A stretch of DNA of 64,000 bases, taken from the NCBI RefSeq assembly GCF_018131225.1, contig NZ_JAFCMM010000005.1:496001-560000 (forward strand). Reading direction: 5' to 3'. This document shows positions 25,821 to 33,395 of this stretch, piece by piece. Each line of letters opens with the position of its first letter. Within the stretch, counting starts at the first letter, position 1. Source of the DNA: Bradyrhizobium sp. U87765 SZCCT0048 (lineage in GTDB: Bacteria; Pseudomonadota; Alphaproteobacteria; Rhizobiales; Xanthobacteraceae). The notes beneath the pieces were generated by a model, which was given only the letters and a program-made list of their open reading frames with translations, was not told where the DNA came from and ran no database searches. The position numbers and the translations under genes are program-made.

Positions 25821-26516
25821 TCACTCCGGCGGATGCAGTCCGATCGCGCGATCGCGTTCGCGGTCTTTCTGCCGCGGCGTCTGACAATCCAGCCGAGGAT
25901 TGGGCTGGTTGCCTCCGAAGACGACCGGAACAATGTATGAAACTCCTCTTGGAACGTCGGCCGGAAATGGGGAGGCACGCTCCAGTGCGGCCAGGACTTC
26001 CCGATCAAGTGCTTCCGAACAGGAGCCGATGAGGATGTTGCTGTTCAGAATGCGCCCTTCATGGTCCAGCTTGAAACGCAAGACGACGGATCCCGAGGCG
26101 CCCCGGATGTCAGGGGAATTCCGCATGGATTGCACGATGCGCGTGACGGCTTCATCTGGAAGGCGCTTGTGTTCCGCCTGCCTGAAAGTGAAGGGGACCA
26201 CAAACAGGCCGTCATGGCCTGGCGGTGGAGCGGGAAACGGCGAAGCGCGCAAAATCGCATCCATGGCGGCAAGATCGATGATCTCGTATCCCGATGATTG
26301 GCGCACGCGCTGGCTCACAAGGGCGCCGTCTGGAGCGAGCCGAAACTCGATCTGTGCTGTCGCGGGGGGGCCTGACCAGCCGCTCGGGAAGCTGGCGAAG
26401 CGGGACGCGTGCGCATGAATTGCCTGGAGCTCTTTCCAATGCGGTTCTTCCTGGGCAACCGCAGAGCACGTGAGGAGCAGGGCAATAGGCAGCGGCAAGA
26501 ATGAGCGAAACATCAT
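25821..26516 (-). CDS. Secreted protein with two TonB-C modules
   Basis: A 231-residue protein: signal peptide (FRSFLPLPIALLLTCSAVA), then two TonB-C-like modules in tandem. The first is at about 50-115 (TAQIEFRLAPDGALVSQRV, DLAAMDAILRASPFP, FVVPFTF). The second is at about 140-215 (SVVLRFKLDHEGRILNSNI, VLAALERASPFPADVP, YIVPVVFGG). There is no anchor or stalk. It is the first gene of a two-gene unit with 25231-25818; both start a mature domain with a similar HAH-A-RF-FP segment, so one probably arose from the other. The unit is bounded by 83-bp direct repeats. Confidence 0.78.
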   Translation of the reverse strand: MMFRSFLPLPIALLLTCSAVAQEEPHWKELQAIHAHASRFASFPSGWSGPPATAQIEFRLAPDGALVSQRVRQSSGYEIIDLAAMDAILRASPFPAPPPGHDGLFVVPFTFRQAEHKRLPDEAVTRIVQSMRNSPDIRGASGSVVLRFKLDHEGRILNSNILIGSCSEALDREVLAALERASPFPADVPRGVSYIVPVVFGGNQPNPRLDCQTPRQKDRERDRAIGLHPPE

Positions 26517-26605
26517 CTGACTGAAATTGCTGAAGCACGGAACAGCTCGACACCATCACGGCGCGCCTCCGCAGTCGAGGGCGCGCTTTGTCGCGTTCAG
26601 CGAGC

Positions 26606-26688
26606 GCCGTCGATCGTCATCATCGTTGCCGCGCCGGGCGGCCGAACAGTGTCACGCACGCCTGCCGCAGCCAGCGATGGCCGGCGTC
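26606..26688. repeat. 83-bp direct repeat, right copy (LysR 3' end)
   Basis: Right-hand partner of 25141-25223. It is continuous with the truncated LysR copy 26620-27190. Between the two copies lie only the TonB-domain genes. Confidence 0.9.
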
Positions 26689-27190
26689 GCGGTGGTAGCG
26701 CTCGTGCCAGTACTGCGCTACCGCGATCGGCGGCATCGCCAGCGGCGGGCGGAAAGTCGCAAGGCCAAGCCGCGGGCCGATGGCCTCCGCGAGGTTGGCG
26801 GGCAGGGTCGCGACGCCGTCGCTGTCGGCGGCGGCCACCGCTGCGGCGACGAAGCTCGGCAGCCGCAGCAGCACATGGTCGGGCGCGATCGCGGTCTCGA
26901 TCGCGTGCTGCGCCATGGCGTGCGCGGCATGGCCGGTGTCCGACGCAGTGACCAGGATGTGGCGCGCGGCGCAGAAGTCAGCGAGGCGCGGCAGCCGCGC
27001 GCGGCGCGGATGATCACTGCGCACCACGGCGAGATAGCCGTCGGTGTAGAGCAATTGCCGCCGCAGGTCGCCGGGGGCCCTCGCATAGGCGCCGAGCGCG
27101 AGGTCGGCGTCGCCGCTGGCGAGGCGCGCCTCCATGGCGCGGGCATCGAGCGGCAGCGCCTCGAGCTGCAGGTGCGGCCCGGCCGCCGCT
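26620..27190 (-). pseudogene. LysR-type regulator, 5'-truncated copy
   Basis: Homologous over its length to the C-terminal 190 or so residues of the intact regulator at 27873-28820, with scattered substitutions (for example DLRRQLLYTDGYLAVVRSDH against VVRANH). It lacks the helix-turn-helix and about 125 N-terminal residues. The homology breaks at about 27190, where sequence from the 5' end of the helical-protein gene (as at 24478) begins. It cannot act as a regulator; an internal ATG at 27135 would give an effector-domain fragment. Confidence 0.88.
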
Positions 27191-27244
27191 ATCTGTCGTC
27201 CGCCATCGCCGTCTCCGCTCGCTATTCCATCGCTATTTGTTCGG

Positions 27245-27685
27245 CTACAGCTTCCGCGTCCTGCGTGCCTTGTCCTCTTTTAGGCGTTGACGTGTGAATT
27301 GCCGTTGCTTCTTGTCGATCGCTGCGTCAAGCCAGTCGCAGAGCTCCCAGTGGAAGTCGAGCCCATCTGCCCAGGGAAGCACTCTGGGGAAGACGGCCTC
27401 GTACGGTAGGGGCCCCGGTATCATCCATCGCCTTCGCTTATCGAGCCACCTTCGGAGTGCCGTCGCGGCGATGAGCGTGGCCTGCAAACCGTGCCTGCCA
27501 AGAGCCAAATGGATGGCGTCGTCTCCGACGCCGGCCAATTGGAATGCACATGCCCAACCAGGCACTTCATTCGTTTGATAAGGAATGCCCATCCGCGCCG
27601 TGACGGCTTTGCGGGTCTTCCCCACCAGAACGGTATACTCAACCAACAGAGGCTCATCCCACACGGTCTTTCGTGTTTTAGCCAT
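27245..27685 (-). CDS. DUF6968-like protein, copy 2
   Basis: A 146-residue paralogue of 24527-24967. It differs at about 15 positions, clustered in the first two thirds (for example IPYQTNEVPGW against IPYRTSETPGW). The flanks are duplicated too: about 745 bp from 27197 to 27941 matches 24478 to 25223. Start ATG 27685, with the same upstream sequence as copy 1. Mostly conservative changes and an intact frame suggest both copies are still expressed. Confidence 0.75.
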   Translation of the reverse strand: MAKTRKTVWDEPLLVEYTVLVGKTRKAVTARMGIPYQTNEVPGWACAFQLAGVGDDAIHLALGRHGLQATLIAATALRRWLDKRRRWMIPGPLPYEAVFPRVLPWADGLDFHWELCDWLDAAIDKKQRQFTRQRLKEDKARRTRKL

Positions 27686-27872
27686 ATCGAGCGTCCCTGC
27701 CTGTCTCACCCCGTTCGTAAAATCCAACGTACCCGGAACAGTTGCTTAGCGGGCGGCTAGCGAAGCATCGTCTGATGGACGTGCGGATACAAGCAATGCA
27801 GGCGACGCCATCACAGTGCGCCGTTGCTGTCGAGCACGCCCTTCTCGCATCATCGGTGGCCGTCGATCGTCA

Positions 27873-28820
27873 TCATCGTTGCCGCGCCGGGCGGCCGAAC
27901 AGTGTCACGCACGCCTGCCGCAGCCAGCGATGGCCGGCGTCGCGGTGGTAGCGCTCGTGCCAGTATTGGGCCACCGCAATCGGCGGCATCGTGAGCGGCG
28001 GGCGGAAGGTCGCGAGGCCGAGCCGCGGGCCGATGGCGTCGGCGAGGTTGGCGGGCAGGATGGCGACGCCGTCGCTGTCGGCGGCGGCGACTGCCGCGGC
28101 GACGAAGCTCGGCAGCCGCAGCAGCACATGGTCAGGCGCGATCGCGGTCTCGATCGCGTGCTGGGCGATGGCATGGGCGGCATGACCGGTGTCGGACGCG
28201 GTGACCAGGATGTGGCGGGCAGCGCGAAAGTCGGCCAGCCGTGTCAGGCGGGCGCGGCGCGGATGGTTCGCGCGCACCACGGCAAGATAGCCATCGGTGT
28301 AGAGCAACTGCCGCCGCAGGTCGGCCGGCGCGCGGGCGTAGGCGCCGAGGGCGAGGTCGGCGTCGCCGCTGGCGAGGCGCGCCTCCATGGCGCGCGCGTC
28401 GAGCGGCAGCGCCTCGAGCTGCAGGTGCGGTCCGGCCGCGGCGAGATGGGCGGTCAGCGCCGGCAGGAAGCGGATCATGCCGACATCGCTCAGCAGCAGG
28501 CGGAAGCGACGGTGCGACGCGCGCGGCTCGAACGGCAGCGTCGCCGGCGCGGCGAGGCTGTCGGCGGCGCTGAGCAGATCGCGCAAGGGCGCCAGCAGCG
28601 CCGCGCCCTTCGGCGTCGGGCGCATCGCCTGGCCGTCGCGCACCAGCAGCGGATCGTCGAAATGGCGGCGCAATCGCGCCAGCGCCTTGCTCAGCGTCGG
28701 CTGGGTGGTGTCGAGCCGCGCCGCGGCGCGCGTCAGCGAGCCCTCGCTCAGCATCGCCTGCAGCAGGCGCAGGTCGCGCAAGTCGGGCGATGGATCATTC
28801 CCGATCGGCATGGTCACCAT
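27873..28820 (-). CDS. LysR family transcriptional regulator (intact copy)
   Basis: A 315-residue LysR-type regulator: N-terminal winged helix-turn-helix (LRDLRLLQAMLSEGSLTRAA, then TQPTLSKALARLRRHFDDPLL), linker, and effector-binding domain (RRFRLLLSDVGMIRFLPAL). It is divergent from the substrate-binding-protein-like gene at 28925, its likely target. A GCAGG-N5-CCTGC inverted repeat in the gap (28851-28865) may be its site. It is the parent of the truncated copies at 26620 and 25155. Confidence 0.92.
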   Translation of the reverse strand: MVTMPIGNDPSPDLRDLRLLQAMLSEGSLTRAAARLDTTQPTLSKALARLRRHFDDPLLVRDGQAMRPTPKGAALLAPLRDLLSAADSLAAPATLPFEPRASHRRFRLLLSDVGMIRFLPALTAHLAAAGPHLQLEALPLDARAMEARLASGDADLALGAYARAPADLRRQLLYTDGYLAVVRANHPRRARLTRLADFRAARHILVTASDTGHAAHAIAQHAIETAIAPDHVLLRLPSFVAAAVAAADSDGVAILPANLADAIGPRLGLATFRPPLTMPPIAVAQYWHERYHRDAGHRWLRQACVTLFGRPARQR

Positions 28821-28850
28821 TCTCCGGACGGCATCGCCAGCACAATGGCG

Positions 28851-28865
28851 GCAGGTCTAGCCTGC
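28851..28865. promoter_or_regulatory. Candidate LysR-type operator
   Basis: Inverted repeat GCAGG-TCTAG-CCTGC in the 104-bp space between the divergent LysR gene and the gene at 28925. The size and place fit a LysR recognition site, but the arms are only five bases. Confidence 0.4.
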
Positions 28866-28924
28866 GGTCAAGACGGCGCGAACAGCCCGCCGGACAACGA
28901 CAACAGAGGATGTGGAGGAGCGCG

Positions 28925-29803
28925 ATGGCGAAGTTCAGGATCGAGCCGCATTTCCGGCTGCAGGAGTGGGTTGCCGAGGAAAAGGGCTATTTCCGCGACG
29001 AGGGCCTTGACTACGAGTTCCGCGAATTCATCCGGTCCACCGCCGGTGCGCATCATGTGACGCACGGCGCCAGCGGTGCGTTCCAGAGCATCGAGAAGGG
29101 CCGCGACGCCAACATCACCTGTGCCTGCCACTGGACGGTCAACGTCGCGGCGTCGCGCGGCCACACCAAGCTGTTCGCGGATGCCTATTCGGTGGCGCCG
29201 TCGGGCATCTTCGTGCGGGCGGAGTCGCCGATCAGGACGCCGGCCGATCTCGCCGGGGTGCCGATCTCGGTCGGCTTTCAGTCCGGCAGCCACTACGCCA
29301 CTATCCAGGCGCTGGAATCCTACATGCCGGCGGACCAGATCAAGCTGTCCTATGACGAGGGCATGCTGTTCAGCCGCATGGAGGCGTTCTTCGAGGGACG
29401 CGCGCAGGCGGCGACGCTGTTCGGCGGTCCCTATTACTTTGCCGAGCAGCTCGGCTACCGCAAGATCATCGACACCACCTTCATGATCGGCGCGATGATC
29501 AACGGCGATCCCGACATGGCCGACGTGCGCAAGTATTTCGAGGCGCTGCGCCGCGCCCAGCGCGACATCGACCTGCGGCCCGAGCTCTACACCCACTACT
29601 ACAAGATGGAATTCCCGGAGCGCTTCCACGCCGCGATGGATACCCGCCGCTGGGGCCCGGGGGAGCGCATCGTGTTCGAGCCCTACAGCCGCGCGGTGTT
29701 CGAGCAGTCGTTCGACTGGATCGCGCGCCACGAGATCTTCGAGGCCGGCAGCATGGGCTCGGGCAACTATGACGACGCCACCGTGTCGATGGCGCTGACG
29801 TGA
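28925..29803 (+). CDS. NMT1/THI5-like substrate-binding-fold protein without signal peptide
   Basis: A 292-residue protein with the SsuA/THI5-like binding fold: VAEEKGYFRDEGLDYEF near the N-terminus, FVRAESPIRTPADLAGVPISV, and GSHYATIQALESYMP. Most relatives are periplasmic ABC-transporter binding proteins, but this one starts directly with MAKFRIEPHFRLQEWV, has no export signal, and no permease or ATPase lies nearby. It may therefore be cytoplasmic, as are enzyme or sensor members of the fold. GTGGAGGAG precedes the ATG at 28925. Probably controlled by the divergent LysR protein. Confidence 0.82.
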   Translation: MAKFRIEPHFRLQEWVAEEKGYFRDEGLDYEFREFIRSTAGAHHVTHGASGAFQSIEKGRDANITCACHWTVNVAASRGHTKLFADAYSVAPSGIFVRAESPIRTPADLAGVPISVGFQSGSHYATIQALESYMPADQIKLSYDEGMLFSRMEAFFEGRAQAATLFGGPYYFAEQLGYRKIIDTTFMIGAMINGDPDMADVRKYFEALRRAQRDIDLRPELYTHYYKMEFPERFHAAMDTRRWGPGERIVFEPYSRAVFEQSFDWIARHEIFEAGSMGSGNYDDATVSMALT

Positions 29804-29825
29804 GCCATCGCCGCCGCGCGGATGC

Positions 29826-30923
29826 TCAATCGCCGGCGCGGCGGCACAGCACCGCGGTCGACACCTTGAGCGGTTCGCCCTGCACCGTGAAGGCGAGGTT
29901 GCGCAGCGCGACCTCCGAGTGATTGGCGAGCACCTCGGAGATCTCGCGGATGTCGGTGGTGAAGCGCACCTTGCGCAGGCAGGCGGCGGCGTCGAAGTCC
30001 GGCGCGATGCGGAACAGTTTGACCACCATGTCGTCGACCTTCAGCCCGCCGCTGACGAGCTTGCCGGCCGAGTCGAAGGTCGCGTCCTGCTGCCAGTAGC
30101 GATCGCGATCGAAGAAGATCATCGGCGTGAACGCCGCGGCGTCGCCGGCGTAGTAGTTACGCTCGGCGTCCTCGAAGATCTCGCGCACCGTGCCGCCGCT
30201 GCCGCGGGCATAGACGATGCCGGCACGCGAGTTGGTGATCAGCGCCTCCTCGCGCAGGCTGTTCTGGAAGAATTTCGCATAGTGGCTGGCGAGCGGCACT
30301 GTCGGCTCGTGGCCGTAGCGCCAGGTCGGCACGCCAAGGCTCTCGGCGCCATCGCGTGGCGCCAGATCGCGCGCCTCGAGCGCGACATTCATCCAGTGCT
30401 GCGCGGCGGCGAGGTCGGCGGCGCGGCTGCCGACGATCTCGCCATCCTCGGCGATGACGCCGATGAGGTTCGGCAGCGCCGGTGCCTGGCGCAGCAGCGC
30501 CATCGCCTTCTGCAGCACGGCGTCGTCGGCGCCGGCGAACAGCGCGCCGAGATGGGCTGCCTCCATCGCGCCGGGGCCGCCGCCGCTGACGATGAGATAG
30601 CCCTGGTCGGTCAGCGCCCGCGCCAGCTCGACGACGTCGCCATAGGCGGCGTCGGCCCGCGTCAGGCCGTGGCCGCCCATGATGCCGACGAGCCGCGGCG
30701 TGCGGTGGTCGAGGAAGCGCTTGAGTGCGTCGCTGATATAGGCGTCGTGCTCGGCCTGGCCGCGACGGATCGCCAGCGTTCGCGGGCTGGTGGCGCCGTC
30801 GGCGATATAGCGGCGGTAGATGCGGAAATCCCAGGAGTGCGAGAAGCCCATCGGCTGGTTCGGCTCATAGCCCTTCAGCAGGTCCGAGGCGCGGTACAAT
30901 TCCTTGGGCGTGGGATAGGTCAT
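29826..30923 (-). CDS. LOG-family / nucleotide monophosphate nucleosidase-like protein
   Basis: A 365-residue Rossmann-fold protein. Motifs: LVGIMGGHGLTR, IVSGGGPGAMEAAHLGA (the LOG-type glycine-rich region), and YARGSGGTVREIFEDAER in the place of the PGGxGTxxE catalytic motif. That motif is altered (SGGTVREI), but its Gly, Thr and Glu remain. Family members cleave AMP or cytokinin monophosphates, or serve as TIGR00725-type nucleotide-binding proteins. Long for the family. It is convergent with the preceding gene, 22 bp between stops. Substrate not predictable. Confidence 0.82.
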   Translation of the reverse strand: MTYPTPKELYRASDLLKGYEPNQPMGFSHSWDFRIYRRYIADGATSPRTLAIRRGQAEHDAYISDALKRFLDHRTPRLVGIMGGHGLTRADAAYGDVVELARALTDQGYLIVSGGGPGAMEAAHLGALFAGADDAVLQKAMALLRQAPALPNLIGVIAEDGEIVGSRAADLAAAQHWMNVALEARDLAPRDGAESLGVPTWRYGHEPTVPLASHYAKFFQNSLREEALITNSRAGIVYARGSGGTVREIFEDAERNYYAGDAAAFTPMIFFDRDRYWQQDATFDSAGKLVSGGLKVDDMVVKLFRIAPDFDAAACLRKVRFTTDIREISEVLANHSEVALRNLAFTVQGEPLKVSTAVLCRRAGD

Positions 30924-31091
30924 GATCGGCTCCCTGACGGGTGAGGCGCTTGAAAAAAGCGAACGTGATCGGAAAAGGCCTGCGAGGAAAAATGCATGGA
31001 ACGGCGCCGGGGCGCGGGCCCGATGCTGTCGCGAGTGTGCCGCTGCGATGTGACAGCCGGACGACCGGTGGTGGCTCCGGCGACGGCGGCC

Positions 31092-32159
31092 TCAGAGGCC
31101 GAGAAACTTGAATGGCTCGGCATCCCTGAATTGGGCGGTGGCGTTGCCGGAATACGTGTGGTCCTGGTTGACGCCGAGGTCGAGCTTCCTGACCGTGCCG
31201 GTCTCGGCCGAGAAGTCGATCGCCTTGAGGTCGACCCAGAAGGTGTTGGGCGTCAGCGCCGACTCGAAGAAGTAGAGTTTGCGCTTGTGGTCGACCACGG
31301 TGCGCCAGCGCGTCGAGGAGATGTTGGGCTGGTCCGGCGTCGTCAGGCCGAACGGCACCGAAGCATTGCGGATGACGCTGAACACGCTGGCAAGGGCGCG
31401 GTTGGGATCCTCGAACTTCGGGATGGCGTTGACATAGAACGAGGCGCGGGCGAAGCGGTCTGAAGCGCGGTTGGTGCCCGGCAGCATCACGGTGCCGCCG
31501 ATCTGCTGCCAGTAGGTGTTGAGTGCGAGCTGCTCGTCGAAGGTCGGCGAATTGGTCATCACCTGGTACTGCCGGCCGTGGTGGATCACCTGCCGCCCCT
31601 TGATGTACTCGACGATGGCGCTGTCGCCGCTGGCGTCGGACAGCGACAGGTGCAGCGTCGCGAGCCGCTGCTCGCCGGGCACGTTGGCGGTGACGATGGT
31701 GAAGGGCTCGCGCGCGAGCGCGTCGACGGCCTCCTGCACGGTCGCGAAATTGTCGAGCACGTACTGTGCCCAGGCCGAGATCGCGAGGCCCGGTTTGCCA
31801 TTGCCATCGAATGCCGGATACTCGGACTCGACCAGCCACAGCAGGTTGGCGTTGAGCCCGGCCTCGTTGACCCCGTCGGTGGTCGAGACGTCGTAGCCGG
31901 TGGCGACGACGCTGCCGTATTTGGCGGTCCACTTGATCGAGTTGGGTCCGGCCTCGCCGCTGCGCGCGATGCCGCGCGGCAGGATCCACAGGTTGGTGGC
32001 AATGTCGTTCTTCCAGTCCATCGAGCGCGCGGTGATGACGGTGCCGTCGTTGCCGAGATAGACGAGCCGCGTGCAGGCCTGCGCCACGCCGTGCATCGCC
32101 AGGAGCGCGGCGGTGGCGAGCGCGAGGGCGGAGCGGGCGAGGGAGGTCGGGCGCGGCAT
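31092..32159 (-). CDS. Choloylglycine hydrolase / penicillin V acylase family amidase
   Basis: A 355-residue exported Ntn-hydrolase that cleaves linear amides (bile salts, penicillin V or N-acyl homoserine lactones in relatives). Signal peptide residues 1-28 end VAQA, leaving Cys29 as the new N-terminus (CTRLVYLGNDGTVITARSMD), the catalytic nucleophile. Other family elements: TTDGVNEAGLNANLLWL, MTNSPTFDEQLALNTYW and the late FSVIRNASVPFGL. GAGGAGCC precedes the ATG at 32159; the frame is open far upstream without protein-like sequence. Acyl-homoserine-lactone quenching is a possible role. Confidence 0.92.
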   Translation of the reverse strand: MPRPTSLARSALALATAALLAMHGVAQACTRLVYLGNDGTVITARSMDWKNDIATNLWILPRGIARSGEAGPNSIKWTAKYGSVVATGYDVSTTDGVNEAGLNANLLWLVESEYPAFDGNGKPGLAISAWAQYVLDNFATVQEAVDALAREPFTIVTANVPGEQRLATLHLSLSDASGDSAIVEYIKGRQVIHHGRQYQVMTNSPTFDEQLALNTYWQQIGGTVMLPGTNRASDRFARASFYVNAIPKFEDPNRALASVFSVIRNASVPFGLTTPDQPNISSTRWRTVVDHKRKLYFFESALTPNTFWVDLKAIDFSAETGTVRKLDLGVNQDHTYSGNATAQFRDAEPFKFLGL

Positions 32160-32335
32160 GGCAGGGCTCCTCGAAGGATGGCGGGCGCCATGATGCTGGC
32201 ACGAAATGCGCGCGTATGCGAGGGGCCGCATCATGCGGCAGTCAGCGCCGTCTTCAGCCGTCGCCCGAGAAAGGGCGGTCGCGCAGCAGGCCGTCCGCGC
32301 GAAGACGCGGGCGGCCCGTAATGCGATGTCGTCGT

Positions 32336-32443
32336 TCAGTAACCGATCAGCGCGAGAGCGACCCATGCCGCCATGCTCATCGGCACGCCGACGATGGCGA
32401 TCGCGACCGAATACAGCGAGATCTTCAGACCTGTCTTCAGCAT
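32336..32443 (-). CDS. Possible 35-residue membrane peptide
   Basis: A short ORF: LKTGLKISLYSVAIAIVGVP, then SMAAWVALALIGY. Nearly the whole peptide after the first six residues is hydrophobic, and the basic start fits an inside-in N-terminus. No strong ribosome site. Too short for family assignment, but composition is far from random for this GC content. Confidence 0.4.
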   Translation of the reverse strand: MLKTGLKISLYSVAIAIVGVPMSMAAWVALALIGY

Positions 32444-33395
32444 TGTTCGATGCCCCGAATTTTCGTCTTCTGTTTTTTGTTGTCTGTAGCGCGTGGGCGC
32501 GCGCAGGCAAGTCGAAACACGAGATAGCGCGACGAGACCGCTGATGTCGGTTTGCAAATTGCAAACGCGCGTTTCACGCCTCGTTTACGCTTGCGGCGAT
32601 GCGGCGCGATTTGGAAAACGGCAGGTAAAGATCGGTGGCCCGCGCGACGCTTCGCGGATGATGCGCGGCATCATCGGCTGGATCGGCGCGGCGATGGCGC
32701 ATCGTGCCATGTCTGGCGCGTCGTCCCGATGTGCTGCCGTGTCGACGACGCGCCAGCGACGGGACGTCGGTTGCGATGCCGTGTCTGGACCGGCGCCACG
32801 GTGGGCAATGGCCCCGCCGATGATGCGACGCCGGTAATACGTCGCCCGTGATATGCAGCCGGTGAAATGGGTGAAATAGCGCGGCCGATGACGGCGCCAT
32901 CAGGTTGCGCGGGCGGTTCCGCGCGCCGGCGGACCGAGGCATGCTCATACCGCAGCCTTCAACGTGCCGCGGCGGGCGGCAAACCTCGATTTTTCGTCCT
33001 GGTATTTCTGAACCGTTTACCAATTCCACAATGTTCATGACGTGGAGCTGAAGCGGCCATTCCGCATGCGGGTCTTCCCCGATGCGGCGGAAGCGCGGCG
33101 TGACACAGTGCGATCGACGCCGGGCATGGTCGTCCGGTGCACGCGGTCAGCTCTCCCCGCCGGTCGTTCCGGTATTGATTTCGCGAGGAAAATCGACACG
33201 CACGGCCCCTCGTGCGGGGCGCTCCAGGCTGTCCGGGGCGCAGCCGCGACGCCTCGGCATGCCGGCTTGCACGCGCACGCGGCGGCGGCATCGCTGCGGA
33301 TCAGAAACATCTGGAAATATTGCCTGTGCGACCGCTTTTACCGCTCGTTATCGGGCAAGGCTTATGGGGTGGCTGAATACCGCAGGATCCTGGGC
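32444..33395. other. Long spacer before the TadG-like gene
   Basis: About 950 bp without a supported gene. It includes a run of GC-rich sequence (32600-32950) and an A/T-richer part (32980-33040). The frame of the TadG-like gene is open from 33042, but those residues are Arg-rich and unlike the family. I see no R1-R4 repeat. Confidence 0.45.

Noticed and set aside
25141..26688. 83-bp flanking repeats considered as insertion-sequence ends
   Set aside because: They are direct repeats of a gene end, not terminal inverted repeats, and no transposase lies between.
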